Part shown: piece by piece, positions 18,453 to 28,558 of the stretch
Layout: each line of letters starts with the position of its first letter
How positions within the stretch are numbered: position 1 is the stretch's first letter
NCBI RefSeq assembly: GCF_002188635.1
Contig: NZ_NINX01000055.1
Location: 62,001-126,000 of the forward strand
DNA from: Pigmentiphaga sp. NML030171
Lineage (GTDB): Bacteria > Pseudomonadota > Gammaproteobacteria > Burkholderiales > Burkholderiaceae_B
Direction: 5' to 3'
DNA length: 64,000 bases
Notes under the pieces: model-generated
Told to the model about the DNA's origin: nothing
Seen by the model: only the letters and a program-made list of their open reading frames with translations
Databases searched by the model: none
Program-made: the position numbers and the translations under genes

Positions 18453-18461
18453 AAATAACAG

Positions 18462-18503
18462 AGGCACGGGGACGACGTCCATCGGAACGTCGCCCCCGTG
18501 CCT
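18462..18503 (-). terminator. strong hairpin after proB
   Basis: A 17-base arm starting AGGCACGGGGACGAC (18462-18478) pairs with 18487-18503 with one mismatch around an eight-base loop. It lies 34 bases after the proB stop on the minus strand. The run after it on that strand is only moderately T-rich (TGTTATTTTG). It probably ends the obgE-proB transcript before the transporter gene. Confidence 0.6.
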
Positions 18504-18536
18504 GGGTTGTTGCCGTCGATATACGGAGAATCGCGG

Positions 18537-19661
18537 TCAGCGGATGACCATGTTGTCCCGATGCATGAGCTCGGGCTCTTCCATGCTGCCCAGCAGCGCC
18601 TCGATCCGGCTCGAGGGCTGGCGCATGATGCGGCGGGTCGCACCGGAGGAGTAGTTGATCAGCCCGCGCGCCAGTTCCTTGCCGGAGGCGTCCACGCAGG
18701 CCACGACGTCGCCGCGCTCGAACTCGCCCTCGACCGCGGTCACGCCTATGGGCAGCAGGCTCTTGTGGTCGCGGGTCAGCGCCAGGGCCGCTCCCTCGTC
18801 CACGGTGACGCGTCCGCGCAGTTGCAGGTGGTCGGCGATCCATTGCTTGCGCGCCGACAACAGCGGCAGCGAGGCGCGCAGTTCGGTCCCTATGCAGGTT
18901 CCGCCGGCCAGCCGCACCAGCACGTCCGGTTCTCGGCCCGACGCGATCACGGTATGCGCGCCGCTGCCGGCCGCCCGCTTGGCGGCCAGGATCTTGGTCA
19001 GCATCCCGCCCTTGCCCAGGCTGCTACCGGCGCCGCCGGCCATGGACTCCAGTTCGGGATCGCCCGCGCGCGCATGCGACACGAACTTCGCGTCGGGATG
19101 CTTGCGCGGATCGGCCGAATACAACCCGGCCTGGTCGGTCAGGATGATCAGGGCGTCCGCCTCGATCAGGTTGGTCACGAGCGCGCCCAGGGTGTCGTTG
19201 TCGCCGAACTTGATCTCGTCGGTGACCACCGTGTCGTTCTCGTTGATGATGGGCACCACGCCCAGGCGCAGCAGCGTGAACAGCGTCGACCGCGCGTTCA
19301 GGTAGCGCGTGCGGTCCGACAGGTCCTCATGGGTCAGCAGGATCTGCGCGGTATGCAGCGCATGTTCGGCGAATACGCTTTCGTAGGCCTGCGCCAGGCC
19401 CATCTGGCCGACCGCCGCGGCCGCCTGCAGTTCGGGTACCAGCGTGGGCCGCTTGTCCCAGCCCAGGCGCAGCATGCCTTCCGCGATGGCGCCGCTGGAG
19501 ACCAGGACGACTTCCTTGCCCAGCGCGCGCAGGTGCGCGATCTGCCCGGCCCAGCGCAGCAGCGCCCGCCGGTCCAGGCCGCGTCCCTCGTCGGTGACCA
19601 GCGAAGAGCCTACTTTGATCACGAGCCGCCGGGCGGCGGCGATCACGGAGGTGCTATTCAT
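18537..19661 (-). CDS. proB: glutamate 5-kinase
   Basis: First enzyme of proline synthesis; it phosphorylates glutamate to gamma-glutamyl phosphate and is feedback-inhibited by proline. The amino-acid kinase domain opens with [10 protein letters not shown] near residue 13 and has NENDTVV and the [11 protein letters not shown] loop. A C-terminal PUA domain follows (around 280-350). ATG 19661 (374 residues) starts eight bases after the obgE stop. An in-frame TTG at 19673 would overlap obgE and is the alternative. It is co-transcribed with obgE, a common order in betaproteobacteria. Confidence 0.94.
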   Translation of the reverse strand: MNSTSVIAAARRLVIKVGSSLVTDEGRGLDRRALLRWAGQIAHLRALGKEVVLVSSGAIAEGMLRLGWDKRPTLVPELQAAAAVGQMGLAQAYESVFAEHALHTAQILLTHEDLSDRTRYLNARSTLFTLLRLGVVPIINENDTVVTDEIKFGDNDTLGALVTNLIEADALIILTDQAGLYSADPRKHPDAKFVSHARAGDPELESMAGGAGSSLGKGGMLTKILAAKRAAGSGAHTVIASGREPDVLVRLAGGTCIGTELRASLPLLSARKQWIADHLQLRGRVTVDEGAALALTRDHKSLLPIGVTAVEGEFERGDVVACVDASGKELARGLINYSSGATRRIMRQPSSRIEALLGSMEEPELMHRDNMVIR

Positions 19662-19669
19662 CGTGGAAC

Positions 19670-20986
<1,317 letters not shown>

Positions 20987-21029
20987 TCAAAAGAAATGAC
21001 CGTGCAAGTGCCAATACTAGCGCGATCAT

Positions 21030-21065
21030 AAAAAAAAGCCCCCACGCGTAACATCGCGCGGCGGC
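21030..21065 (-). terminator. Rho-independent terminator after rpmA
   Basis: On the minus strand an 11-base arm GCCGCCGCGCG pairs with CGCGTGGGGGC with one mismatch around a six-base loop. Eight T residues follow at once. It lies about 230 bases after the rpmA stop, between the two halves of repeat copy A, so it should end the rplU-rpmA transcript. obgE must then have its own promoter downstream of this point. Confidence 0.85.
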
Positions 21066-21129
21066 GCTATTTTTCCGGGAAGCCAAGGCTCCCCGTGACC
21101 ACATACCCTACCCCACGAAGCCGAGCCCA

Positions 21130-21287
21130 GATCCAGGGCACAGCGGATCCGGCTCCGCCGGTCCGCCAGTGCCGCCCCTCGGGGCCCGGCGCCGGGCCGC
21201 CCCAAGGCGGGCCCCGGCCCCCTCGGGGGGCTGCCGCGCAGCGGCTGGGGGCTCACCATGCTGGGCGCGCGTCAGCGCGTAGGGGGG
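21130..21287. repeat. palindromic intergenic repeat, copy A right part
   Basis: It matches 40247-40327 at both ends (GATCCAGGGCAC, then GCGGATCCGGC, and the outer end GCGCGCGTCAGCGCGTAGGGG). It carries about 80 extra bases in the middle, themselves rich in GC palindromes. The outer end is the reverse complement of the left part's outer end, so the pair forms long imperfect inverted ends. It stops eight bases from the rpmA stop codon. Confidence 0.8.
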
Positions 21288-21295
21288 TCTATTAC

Positions 21296-21553
21296 TTACA
21301 CAGGATCGATCGAGACGGTATGCTTGCGCAGGGCGCCCTTGACCGCGAACTGCACGCGGCCGTCGACCAGCGCGAACAGGGTGTGGTCCTTGCCCACGCC
21401 GACGTTGACGCCGGGGTGGAAACGGGTGCCGCGCTGGCGCACGATGATCGAGCCAGCCGGGATCAATTCACCGCCGTAGGCCTTGACGCCCAGGCGTTTC
21501 GCTTCTGAGTCGCGGCCGTTCCGTGTGGAACCGCCGCCCTTTTTCTGTGCCAT
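21296..21553 (-). CDS. rpmA: 50S ribosomal protein L27
   Basis: An 85-residue ribosomal protein placed near the peptidyl-transferase centre. The N-terminus [20 protein letters not shown] is the invariant L27 opening without the cleavable extension seen in Firmicutes. It is followed by [17 protein letters not shown]. It lies 69 bases downstream of rplU in the same operon. Confidence 0.98.
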   Translation of the reverse strand: MAQKKGGGSTRNGRDSEAKRLGVKAYGGELIPAGSIIVRQRGTRFHPGVNVGVGKDHTLFALVDGRVQFAVKGALRKHTVSIDPV

Positions 21554-21622
21554 GTTTGCACTCCTGCTTGTTCGTTACCGATTCTTGCCTACATTCCGGT
21601 GCCCGGCCGCGCCGGGCTCCCA

Positions 21623-21934
21623 TCAGGCGGAAATGGTGCCGATCTGGATTTCGGTGTAGTTTTGACGGTGGCCTTGGCGCTTCTGGTAGTGCTTGCGCCG
21701 ACGCATCTTGAAGATGCGGACCTTGTCGTGGCGACCGTGTGCAAGAACCTTGGCCGTGACCACGGCACCGGACAGAAGAGGCGCGCCGATCTTGAGTTGA
21801 TCGCCTTCGCCCACTGCCAGGACCTGGTCCAGCGTGATCTCTTGCCCGATGTCTGCCGGTATCTGTTCTATCTTCAGTTTTTCGCCAGCGGCAACGCGAT
21901 ACTGCTTGCCACCGGTTTTTATGACCGCGTACAT
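21623..21934 (-). CDS. rplU: 50S ribosomal protein L21
   Basis: A 103-residue ribosomal protein that binds 23S rRNA. It begins [20 protein letters not shown] and has the C-terminal [19 protein letters not shown] basic tail. The frame is open further upstream, but ATG 21934 has AGAGGT in front of it and gives the exact family length. First gene of the rplU-rpmA transcript. Confidence 0.98.
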   Translation of the reverse strand: MYAVIKTGGKQYRVAAGEKLKIEQIPADIGQEITLDQVLAVGEGDQLKIGAPLLSGAVVTAKVLAHGRHDKVRIFKMRRRKHYQKRQGHRQNYTEIQIGTISA

Positions 21935-21961
21935 GGGATGACCTCTTGGATTGTTCAAAGC

Positions 21962-21983
21962 TCGAACCCCCAATGGGGGTCGA
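21962..21983 (-). promoter_or_regulatory. palindrome in rplU leader
   Basis: An imperfect palindrome (TCGAACCCCCA against TGGGGGTCGA, with one extra base) lies in the transcribed leader just before the rplU ribosome site. It could fold into a GC-rich hairpin. A role in L21 feedback control is possible but not shown by sequence alone. Confidence 0.45.
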
Positions 21984-21990
21984 ACCATAG

Positions 21991-22020
21991 ACTATAACCG
22001 GAGTTGTACCGCGGCGTCAA
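21991..22020 (-). promoter_or_regulatory. sigma-70 promoter of rplU-rpmA
   Basis: Reading the minus strand, TTGACG (22020-22015) is followed after 18 bases by TATAGT (21996-21991), a good housekeeping promoter. It is 57 bases upstream of the rplU start and divergent from ispB. Confidence 0.75.
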
Positions 22021-22049
22021 TCCCGGCATCGCCCCGCGCACAGCCCCGG

Positions 22050-22055
22050 TATAAT
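22050..22055 (+). promoter_or_regulatory. -10 box of ispB
   Basis: A perfect TATAAT is preceded by CCCCGG. No clear -35 is seen 17 bases upstream. It implies a leader of about 125 bases before the ispB start. Confidence 0.5.
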
Positions 22056-22186
22056 TTCGTTGCCACGGCGCTTTCGAGCGCCGCCGCCCGCTCGCGGGCC
22101 TCTCTGTACGCCATGCCGCCGGTTGTTGCATCTCGGCTTTTGTTGCACACCTGGCCGGCAACGGCCAGTCTACCCACGGATTCCCC

Positions 22187-23152
22187 TTGAGCCTGCCGAC
22201 CCTGTTCGCCCCCATCGCCGACGACATGCAGCGCGTCGATGCCGTCATCCGGGCACGACTCGACTCCGACGTCCCGCTCATCCGCACCATCGCCGACTAC
22301 ATCATAGGCGCGGGCGGCAAGCGGATGCGGCCTGCCCTGCTGCTGATGGTCGCCCGGGCGCTGGGATACGAGGGGCAGCAGCATCATTTGCTGGCCGCGG
22401 TGGTGGAATTCATCCATACGGCCACGCTGCTGCACGACGACGTGGTCGACGAATCGGCGCTGCGGCGGGGCCGCGCCACGGCCAACGCGGTCTTCGGCAA
22501 CGCCGCCAGCGTGCTGGTGGGCGACTTCCTGCATTCCCGCTCGTTCCAGATGATGGTCGAGACCGGCTCGGTCCGCGTCATGCAGATCCTGGCCGATGCC
22601 ACCAACGTCATTGCCGAGGGCGAGGTGCTGCAACTGCTGAACGTGCACGACCCCCTGGTGACCGAGGAGCGCTATCTGCAGGTGGTGCGCTACAAGACCG
22701 CCCGGCTGTTCGAGGCCTCGGCCCAGCTGGCCGCGGTGCTGGCCGGCGCCACGCCCGACCAGGAAGCCGCGGCGGCGGAATACGGCCGGCGCGCCGGCAC
22801 GGCATTCCAGCTGATCGACGACGTGCTCGACTACAGCGGCGAGGCCGAGGCGCTGGGCAAGAACCTGGGCGACGACCTGCGCGAAGGCAAGCCCACGCTG
22901 CCGCTGATCCGCCTGCTGGACGTGGGCACGCCGGCGCAGCAGACACTGGTGCGCACCGCGATCGAAAACGGCGAAGGCGATTTCGCCGCCGTCGCCGCCG
23001 CGATCCGGGAATCGGACGCCCTGGACTACACCCGCGCCCGGGCCCGGATCGAGGCGGACGCGGCGATCACGGCGATTTCCGGCTACCCCGTTTCCGCTTT
23101 CCGGGATTCTCTGCTAGAATTCTGCGCTTTCGCGATCAACCGAGATCGCTGA
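22187..23152 (+). CDS. ispB: octaprenyl/polyprenyl diphosphate synthase
   Basis: Trans-polyprenyl synthase (321 residues) that makes the ubiquinone side chain from FPP and IPP. The first Asp-rich motif DDVVD is at 84-88 and the second DDVLD at 211-215, with GGKRMRPALLLM at 43-54. The start appears to be TTG at 22187 (SLPTLFAPIADDM follows), since the next ATG would remove the first 13 residues. It is divergent from rplU, an arrangement conserved in proteobacteria. Confidence 0.93.
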   Translation: MSLPTLFAPIADDMQRVDAVIRARLDSDVPLIRTIADYIIGAGGKRMRPALLLMVARALGYEGQQHHLLAAVVEFIHTATLLHDDVVDESALRRGRATANAVFGNAASVLVGDFLHSRSFQMMVETGSVRVMQILADATNVIAEGEVLQLLNVHDPLVTEERYLQVVRYKTARLFEASAQLAAVLAGATPDQEAAAAEYGRRAGTAFQLIDDVLDYSGEAEALGKNLGDDLREGKPTLPLIRLLDVGTPAQQTLVRTAIENGEGDFAAVAAAIRESDALDYTRARARIEADAAITAISGYPVSAFRDSLLEFCAFAINRDR

Positions 23153-23216
23153 AAAAAGCAAGACGGCCTGCCGGGCAAGTTGTACAGCCCGTAGCCGGCA
23201 GGCCGGACCGACAAGT

Positions 23217-23293
<77 letters not shown>

Positions 23294-23330
23294 TTGATCT
23301 GGTCGACAAGCCTGTAGCCAGGCACGCAAG

Positions 23331-23355
23331 CGCACAGCTCAGGCTGTGCGTTTTT
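23331..23355 (+). terminator. Rho-independent terminator after tRNA-Pro
   Basis: A perfect eight-base stem CGCACAGC/GCTGTGCG with a TCAG loop is followed by TTTTTG. It lies 38 bases after the tRNA 3' end and just before yjbQ. Confidence 0.88.
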
Positions 23356-23381
23356 GTTTGTGCACGCAGGATGCCCGCGCC

Positions 23382-23816
23382 ATGAAAACCTCTCCAGCCC
23401 TCGTGGCCCAGCACGCCTTCACCATCGAGACGCCCGGCCGCCGCCTGATCGAAATCACCGGGCACGTCCGGCGCCACGCGCGGGAAAGCGGCATGAATGC
23501 CGGCGTGGCGCACGTCTTCGCCCACCACACCAGTTGTTCGCTGCTGGTGACCGAAAACGCCGATCCCGACGTGCTGGCCGACCTGGAACGCTATTTTTCA
23601 CGCCTGGTCCCGGACGGCGATCCGCTGTATGCGCACGATGCCGAAGGCCCGGACGACATGCCGGCCCACGTCAGGGCGGCGTTGACCGCGGCAAGCGTGA
23701 CGCTGCCGCTGGCCGGCGGCGACCTGGCGCTGGGAACCTGGCAGGGCGTCTACCTGTGGGAACACCGCCGGCGCCCGCACCGCAGGCGCATCACCGTGAC
23801 GCTGGTCGGCTGCTGA
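23382..23816 (+). CDS. YjbQ/UPF0047 family protein
   Basis: A 144-residue member of the UPF0047 family, whose members show weak thiamine-phosphate-synthase activity in E. coli; the true role is unknown. The signature HHTSCSLLVTEN at about 49-60 is present, with LALGTWQGVYLWEHR near the end holding further conserved residues. The start ATG 23382 lies just after the tRNA terminator. Convergent with the CNP1-like gene. Confidence 0.88.
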   Translation: MKTSPALVAQHAFTIETPGRRLIEITGHVRRHARESGMNAGVAHVFAHHTSCSLLVTENADPDVLADLERYFSRLVPDGDPLYAHDAEGPDDMPAHVRAALTAASVTLPLAGGDLALGTWQGVYLWEHRRRPHRRRITVTLVGC

Positions 23817-23856
23817 CGGCGGCCCAGGCGGGATCATCCGCCCGCCCGCATGCCGG

Positions 23857-24465
23857 TCACTGCGTGTTGCGGCCCGCCATGGCGTCGGCGTAGCGGTCCC
23901 AGTGGCGCACGCGATAGGCCAGGTCCGACGCCTTGGCGCCGGCCGGGCCGCCGCCCGAGCAGAGCACGCCGTTGCGCAGCAGGTGCTGGATCGTATTGGG
24001 AAGCAAGGGGCGCCACTCGTCGTGCACCGGGCGCTGCCAGCCGGCACCGGGCCGGTACAGGGCCACGGTGCGCCACTCGCGCGTCCCGCAACGGACCGAC
24101 TCGTACGAGATGTTCTCGGCCCCCATGTCGCTGACCGCGCGCAGCGTATAGCGCACGATCAGCCCCGGGGCGATCTGGATGGAGCGCGGATCCACGCCGA
24201 AGCGGAAACGTTCGTTGCGCGACAGGTTTTCCACGGGCAGCACGTCGGCCTCGGTGGGCACGGGCGGCAATTCCGACTTCAGGGCTTCCCATCCGGCATC
24301 GGGCAACGTGCGCTGGGCATCGATGTCGTCCAGCAGGTAGTTGCCCTCGCCTCGCGGCTGGCTGCCGCAGGCGGCAAGAAGCAGGGCCAGGCATCCGGCG
24401 CCGGCCCAGGCGGCGGCGCGCAGGGCCCGGCGGGCAGGACGCACCCCGGCGAACTGACTAGGCAT
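23857..24465 (-). CDS. CNP1-like family lipoprotein
   Basis: A 202-residue predicted lipoprotein of the CNP1-like (cryptic neisserial protein 1) family, function unknown. The signal peptide ends in a lipobox LLAACG with the lipidated Cys33. The mature part has the LPPVPTE region and the conserved SYESVRCGTREWR motif. It sits downstream of rppH on the same strand, separated by a hairpin. Confidence 0.82.
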   Translation of the reverse strand: MPSQFAGVRPARRALRAAAWAGAGCLALLLAACGSQPRGEGNYLLDDIDAQRTLPDAGWEALKSELPPVPTEADVLPVENLSRNERFRFGVDPRSIQIAPGLIVRYTLRAVSDMGAENISYESVRCGTREWRTVALYRPGAGWQRPVHDEWRPLLPNTIQHLLRNGVLCSGGGPAGAKASDLAYRVRHWDRYADAMAGRNTQ

Positions 24466-24503
24466 AAGTGTTTTCCATATACAGGTTGCACCCGACACGA
24501 TAC

Positions 24504-24536
24504 CTGAACCCCGCGCAGGAGGTCGCGGGGGTTCAG
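24504..24536. terminator. long hairpin at the rppH stop codon
   Basis: CTGAACCCCGCG pairs with CGCGGGGGTTCAG (one bulged base) around an eight-base loop. The rppH stop codon lies inside one arm. There is no T tract, so it may stabilise the 3' end or act as a weak terminator. Confidence 0.5.
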
Positions 24537-25105
24537 ACCTCGGGGGCTTCCTTGGACAGGGACGCCTGCGGTTCGCCCTGGCCGCGCCGGTGCGAACCGA
24601 TGTGCTGGCGCAGGTACCGGGTCTCGTGGTTCCGGCGGAAGAGCACGACCGCAAGCTCGTTCAAGGCCAGCGTATAGACGTCGCGCTTGAACTCGATGAC
24701 CGATTCCAGCGGAACCCAGTAGGAACTCCAGCGCCACGCGTCGAACTCCGGATGCGACGACGCCCGCAGGCAGACGTCGCAATCGCGCCCCTGCATCCGA
24801 AGCAGGAACCAGATCTGCTTCTGACCTTTGTAGTGCCCGCGCCATTCACGCCTGACGAAGTGTTCGGGCACGTTATAGCGCAACCAGTCGCGTGTTCTAC
24901 CCAATATGCGGACATGCTCGGGCCGCAGGCCCACTTCTTCGTGGAGCTCGCGGAACATCGCCTGGACAGGGCTTTCACCGTGCTTGATGCCGCCCTGCGG
25001 GAACTGCCAGGAATGTTCGTTGACGCGCTTGCCCCAGAAGACCTCGTTCTTCTGGTTGACGAGGATGATGCCGACGTTGGGACGGTAACCTTCACGATCC
25101 AGCAT
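24533..25105 (-). CDS. rppH: RNA pyrophosphohydrolase
   Basis: Nudix hydrolase (190 residues) that removes pyrophosphate from 5'-triphosphate RNA and so starts mRNA decay. It opens with [17 protein letters not shown], and the full Nudix box [20 protein letters not shown] begins at residue 38. A basic/proline tail after residue 165 is variable in the family. Divergent from proS across 83 bases, as in other betaproteobacteria. Confidence 0.95.
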   Translation of the reverse strand: MLDREGYRPNVGIILVNQKNEVFWGKRVNEHSWQFPQGGIKHGESPVQAMFRELHEEVGLRPEHVRILGRTRDWLRYNVPEHFVRREWRGHYKGQKQIWFLLRMQGRDCDVCLRASSHPEFDAWRWSSYWVPLESVIEFKRDVYTLALNELAVVLFRRNHETRYLRQHIGSHRRGQGEPQASLSKEAPEV

Positions 25106-25188
25106 GAGCCACCCCAGCGATTCTCATACAATTGAGTCAATTATAGGCCCAGGGGGCCGAACTCGTATCCACCCACGTGAGCACCGCA

Positions 25189-26931
25189 ATGCGCGCATCG
25201 CAGTTCCATATCGGCACCCTCAAGGAAGCACCGTCCGACGCCGAGATCGTCAGCCACCAGCTCATGACCCGCGCGGGCATGATCCGCAAGCTGGCCGGCG
25301 GCATCTACAACTATATGCCCATCGGCCTGCGGGTCATCCGCAAGGTCGAGGCCATCATCCGCGAGGAAATGAACCGCGCCGGCGCGCTCGAGCTGCTGAT
25401 GCCGGTGGTGCAGCCCGCCGAGCTGTGGATGGAATCGGGCCGCTGGGAACAGTACGGCCCCGAGCTGCTGCGCATGAAGGACCGCCACGGCCGCGACTTC
25501 GTGCTGCAGCCGACCTCGGAAGAGGTCATCACGGACATCGCCCGCAACGAGATCCACAGCTGGCGCCAGCTTCCCAAGAATTTCTACCACATCCAGACCA
25601 AGTTCCGCGACGAGCGCCGGCCGCGCTTCGGCGTCATGCGGGGCCGCGAGTTCACGATGAAGGACGCCTATTCCTTCGATCGCGACGAAGCCGGCGCCCA
25701 GAAGAGCTACGACGCCATGTACGACGCATACATGCGCATCTTCACCCGCATGGGGCTGACCTTCCGCGCCGTGGCGGCCGACACCGGCTCCATCGGCGGC
25801 ACGCGCAGCCATGAATTCCAGGTCATCGCCGACACCGGCGAGGACCTCATCGTCTACAACCCGGCCACCCAGTACGCCGCCAACATCGAGCTGGCCGAGG
25901 CCCCCTGCCTGGTCGCCCAGCGCGCGGCGCCCGGCCGGGCCCTGGAGAAAACCCCGACCCCCGGCGCCACCAAGTGCGAAGCCGTGGCCCAGATGCTGGG
26001 CCTGCCGCTGGCCAGCCACGTGAAATCCCTCGCGCTGGCGGTCGAACCGGAAGAGCCCGGCAAGCCGGTCCAGATCTGGCTGCTGCTGGTGCGCGCCGAC
26101 CATGAACTGAACGAGATCAAGGCCGGCAAGATCCCCGGCCTGGACCGTGGCTACCGCTTCGCCACCGATGCCGAGATCGTCGAGCACTTCGGCTGCGTGC
26201 CGGGCTTCATCGGGCCCGTGGGCACCGCCAAGCCGGTCAAGGTGGTGGCCGATCGCACCGTTGCCAACCTGCACGACTTCGTCACCGGCGCCAACCAGGC
26301 CGACCACCACTACGTGGGGGTGAACTGGGGACGCGACCTGCCCGAGCCCGACCTGGTGGCCGACCTGCGCAACGTCGTCGACGGAGACCCGTCGCCGGAC
26401 GGCAGCGGCCCGCTGGCGATCCAGCGCGGAATCGAGGTCGGCCATGTGTTCTTCCTGGGCACCAAGTATTCCGAGGCGCTCAAGGCCACCTACCTGGACG
26501 AGACCGGCAAGCCCGCGCTGCTGCAGATGGGCTGCTACGGCATAGGCGTCACGCGCCTGCTGGGCGCCGCCATCGAACAGCATCACGACGGGCGCGGCAT
26601 CATCTGGCCGCGCGCGCTGGCGCCATTCGAGGTGGTCGTCTGCCCGGTGGGCTGGGGCAAGAGCGAAGCGGTGCGCGAAGCCGCGACCAAGCTCTACGAA
26701 GGCCTGAAGGAAGCCGGCGTCGACGCGATCCTGGACGACCGCGACGAACGCCCGGGCGTGATGTTCGCCGACTGGGAGCTCATCGGCGTGCCGGTGCGCG
26801 TCACCATCGGCGACCGCGGCCTGAAGGAGGGGCAGATCGAACTGCAGGGCCGCCGCGACGAAGCGGCCGCCAAGATCCCCGTGGGCGAAGCGCTGGCCGC
26901 CACGCTGGCCCGGCTGGCGCAGGCCAACTGA
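25189..26931 (+). CDS. proS: prolyl-tRNA synthetase (bacterial type)
   Basis: Class II aminoacyl-tRNA synthetase (580 residues) with an editing (INS) domain inserted between motifs 2 and 3. Motif 2 is seen as [17 protein letters not shown] and the C-terminal anticodon-binding domain from about residue 480. ATG 25189 gives [15 protein letters not shown], matching the usual N-terminus; an in-frame GTG at 25177 would add four residues. It ends six bases from a convergent Bug gene. Confidence 0.96.
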   Translation: MRASQFHIGTLKEAPSDAEIVSHQLMTRAGMIRKLAGGIYNYMPIGLRVIRKVEAIIREEMNRAGALELLMPVVQPAELWMESGRWEQYGPELLRMKDRHGRDFVLQPTSEEVITDIARNEIHSWRQLPKNFYHIQTKFRDERRPRFGVMRGREFTMKDAYSFDRDEAGAQKSYDAMYDAYMRIFTRMGLTFRAVAADTGSIGGTRSHEFQVIADTGEDLIVYNPATQYAANIELAEAPCLVAQRAAPGRALEKTPTPGATKCEAVAQMLGLPLASHVKSLALAVEPEEPGKPVQIWLLLVRADHELNEIKAGKIPGLDRGYRFATDAEIVEHFGCVPGFIGPVGTAKPVKVVADRTVANLHDFVTGANQADHHYVGVNWGRDLPEPDLVADLRNVVDGDPSPDGSGPLAIQRGIEVGHVFFLGTKYSEALKATYLDETGKPALLQMGCYGIGVTRLLGAAIEQHHDGRGIIWPRALAPFEVVVCPVGWGKSEAVREAATKLYEGLKEAGVDAILDDRDERPGVMFADWELIGVPVRVTIGDRGLKEGQIELQGRRDEAAAKIPVGEALAATLARLAQAN

Positions 26932-26937
26932 CCGCCG

Positions 26938-27795
26938 CTATTCCAGCCGGATGTTGCGCGTCCGGATGACCTCGGCCCACTTGTCGCGCTCGTGCTCGAT
27001 GAAGGCCGAGAACTGGGCGCGCGACATGGGCGGGGACACCAGTCCCGACTCCTGCATGTAGCGCTGCACCGCAGGCGCCCGCAGGGCCTGCGCCACGTCG
27101 CGATGGATCTTGTCCTGGATCGCCTCCGGCGTCGCGGACGGCACGAAGAAGCCGAACCAGCTTCCGGATACCACGCCCGGCACGCCCGCCTGCACCACGG
27201 TGGGCAGGTCCGGCGCGTCGGCCAGGCGCTCGTCGGCGGCCACCGCCAGCGCCCGCAGCTTGCCCTGCCTGGCCAGGGCAAGGGACGCGGGGAAGTGGAA
27301 CATGGCATCGACATGGCCGGCCAGCAGGTCGGTCAAGGCTGGCCCCGCCCCCTTGTAAGGCACGTGCAGGATGGAAATGCCCGCGCGGGACGCCAGCAGC
27401 TCGGCCGTCAGGTGCGGGCTCGAACCGTTCCCGGTCGAGGCGAACTTCACCTCACCGGGCCGGGCCTTCGCATAGGCCACCAGTTCGGCCACCGACCGGA
27501 CGGGCAGCCCGGGCCGCACGTACAGCACGTTGGGCGCGGTGCCTATGGTCGTGCCGCCGCCCCGGTTTTCCACGACCACGCTCTGCTTCCATGACTGGCC
27601 CAGCTCGGCCGCCAGCTGCCTGACCAGTCCGTCGGTCAGGCCGCCCGGCGGATAGGGCACGATCACCTGGACCGTGCGCCCCGGAAATCCCGCCGCGGGC
27701 GGCTCGGCGGCCCCGGCGCTTCCTCCCGCCCAAGCGGCCGCCGCCATGCAGAACACTCCTCCGACCCTGCGCCCCACCCTTTCCAGAACGATCAT
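26938..27795 (-). CDS. Bug-family receptor with internal deletion
   Basis: TctC-type periplasmic receptor with a signal peptide (ending SAGA) and IVPYPPGGLTDGL, but only 285 residues against 325-330 for the other two in this window. After VVENRGGGTTIG the sequence jumps to TAPNVLYVRPG, so about 44 residues that normally hold the APDGY..YDPVKDF part of domain 1 are missing in frame (near 27540-27550). The C-terminal half is intact. A good ribosome site AGGAGA precedes the start. It may no longer bind ligand normally. Confidence 0.85.
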   Translation of the reverse strand: MIVLERVGRRVGGVFCMAAAAWAGGSAGAAEPPAAGFPGRTVQVIVPYPPGGLTDGLVRQLAAELGQSWKQSVVVENRGGGTTIGTAPNVLYVRPGLPVRSVAELVAYAKARPGEVKFASTGNGSSPHLTAELLASRAGISILHVPYKGAGPALTDLLAGHVDAMFHFPASLALARQGKLRALAVAADERLADAPDLPTVVQAGVPGVVSGSWFGFFVPSATPEAIQDKIHRDVAQALRAPAVQRYMQESGLVSPPMSRAQFSAFIEHERDKWAEVIRTRNIRLE

Positions 27796-27851
27796 CGAAC
27801 GTCTCCTTGGTCATGTGGTCATCGGCGCCGCTGGCGGGCGCCCGTATATGA

Positions 27852-27882
27852 TTGATTAAATCAACCATATAGTTGATGGTAT
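27852..27882. promoter_or_regulatory. AT-rich inverted repeats upstream of the Bug gene
   Basis: TTGATTAAATCAA (imperfect at the centre) is followed by ACCATATAGTTGATGGT, whose ACCAT/ATGGT ends are inverted repeats. The stretch is much more AT-rich than its surroundings. It looks like a promoter with a regulator site for the minus-strand Bug gene; the regulator is unknown. Confidence 0.4.
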
Positions 27883-27922
27883 CCACAAAAAAGGACGTCC
27901 ACAATCCCGGTACGGGCGGCGA

Positions 27923-28558
27923 TTACTCCGGCCTGCCGGATTGAACAGCGGCCCCCTGCTCCACCGCCCACTGGACCACCTGCGCGGCCAGCGCGTCGGT
28001 GGCCAGGCCGAAGGCCGACACCACGGCCGGCACCTCGACCCCGCCCGCCGGCTGCGCGACCTCGAAGCTGCGCGAGGCCACCACGCGCCGCGTCGAGGTC
28101 GAGATCAACCGCACGTCCAGGCTGACGACCGCATGGGGCACCGCGCCGCGGTATTCGCTCTGGAAGGCCCGCAGGTCGCTGTCCAGCTCCAGGTCCGCGC
28201 GCACGTTGCTGTCGGTGGTCGACACCGACGCGACGCGGCCGTCCAGCCTGAAGGCCTGCGCCAGGCGGGTGCGCACCAGGGTCGGCGGCGCGTCGGTCCA
28301 GCGCGCTCCGCCATAGGTGCTGATCTGGTCGCCCTGGACGATGACGGCGATGCGCGCGCTGTCCAGCACGGCGTTGGCATGGGGGCTGCGTATGCGCAGC
28401 GACCAGGCCTGGGCCCTGCCTCCCGGCGCAGGCGCCGCCTGCGTGGCCGGCAGCCGGTAGATGTCGACCGTCTTCTGTTCCGGCAGCAGCGTGCACGCCG
28501 AAGCCAGCACCGCCAGCGACATGCCCGCCCAACGGATGATTGCGCCCGCGCGTCTCAT
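27923..28558 (-). CDS. ABC-type transport auxiliary lipoprotein (PqiC-like)
   Basis: A 211-residue outer-membrane-directed lipoprotein (lipobox with Cys22 in LASAC). The DUF330/ABC-transport-auxiliary family is known beside MCE-domain transporters. The mature part has VDIYRLPA and a beta-rich core with QISTYGGARWTDAPPTLVRTRL, the family's signature region. It is the last gene of the Mla-like operon and overlaps the MlaD-like gene by four bases. It probably connects the MCE ring to the outer membrane. Confidence 0.85.
   Translation of the reverse strand: MRRAGAIIRWAGMSLAVLASACTLLPEQKTVDIYRLPATQAAPAPGGRAQAWSLRIRSPHANAVLDSARIAVIVQGDQISTYGGARWTDAPPTLVRTRLAQAFRLDGRVASVSTTDSNVRADLELDSDLRAFQSEYRGAVPHAVVSLDVRLISTSTRRVVASRSFEVAQPAGGVEVPAVVSAFGLATDALAAQVVQWAVEQGAAVQSGRPE

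Noticed and set aside
23857-24654. Longer start for the CNP1-like protein
   Set aside because: The extension is Arg/Pro noise; the start at 24465 gives a proper lipoprotein signal peptide.
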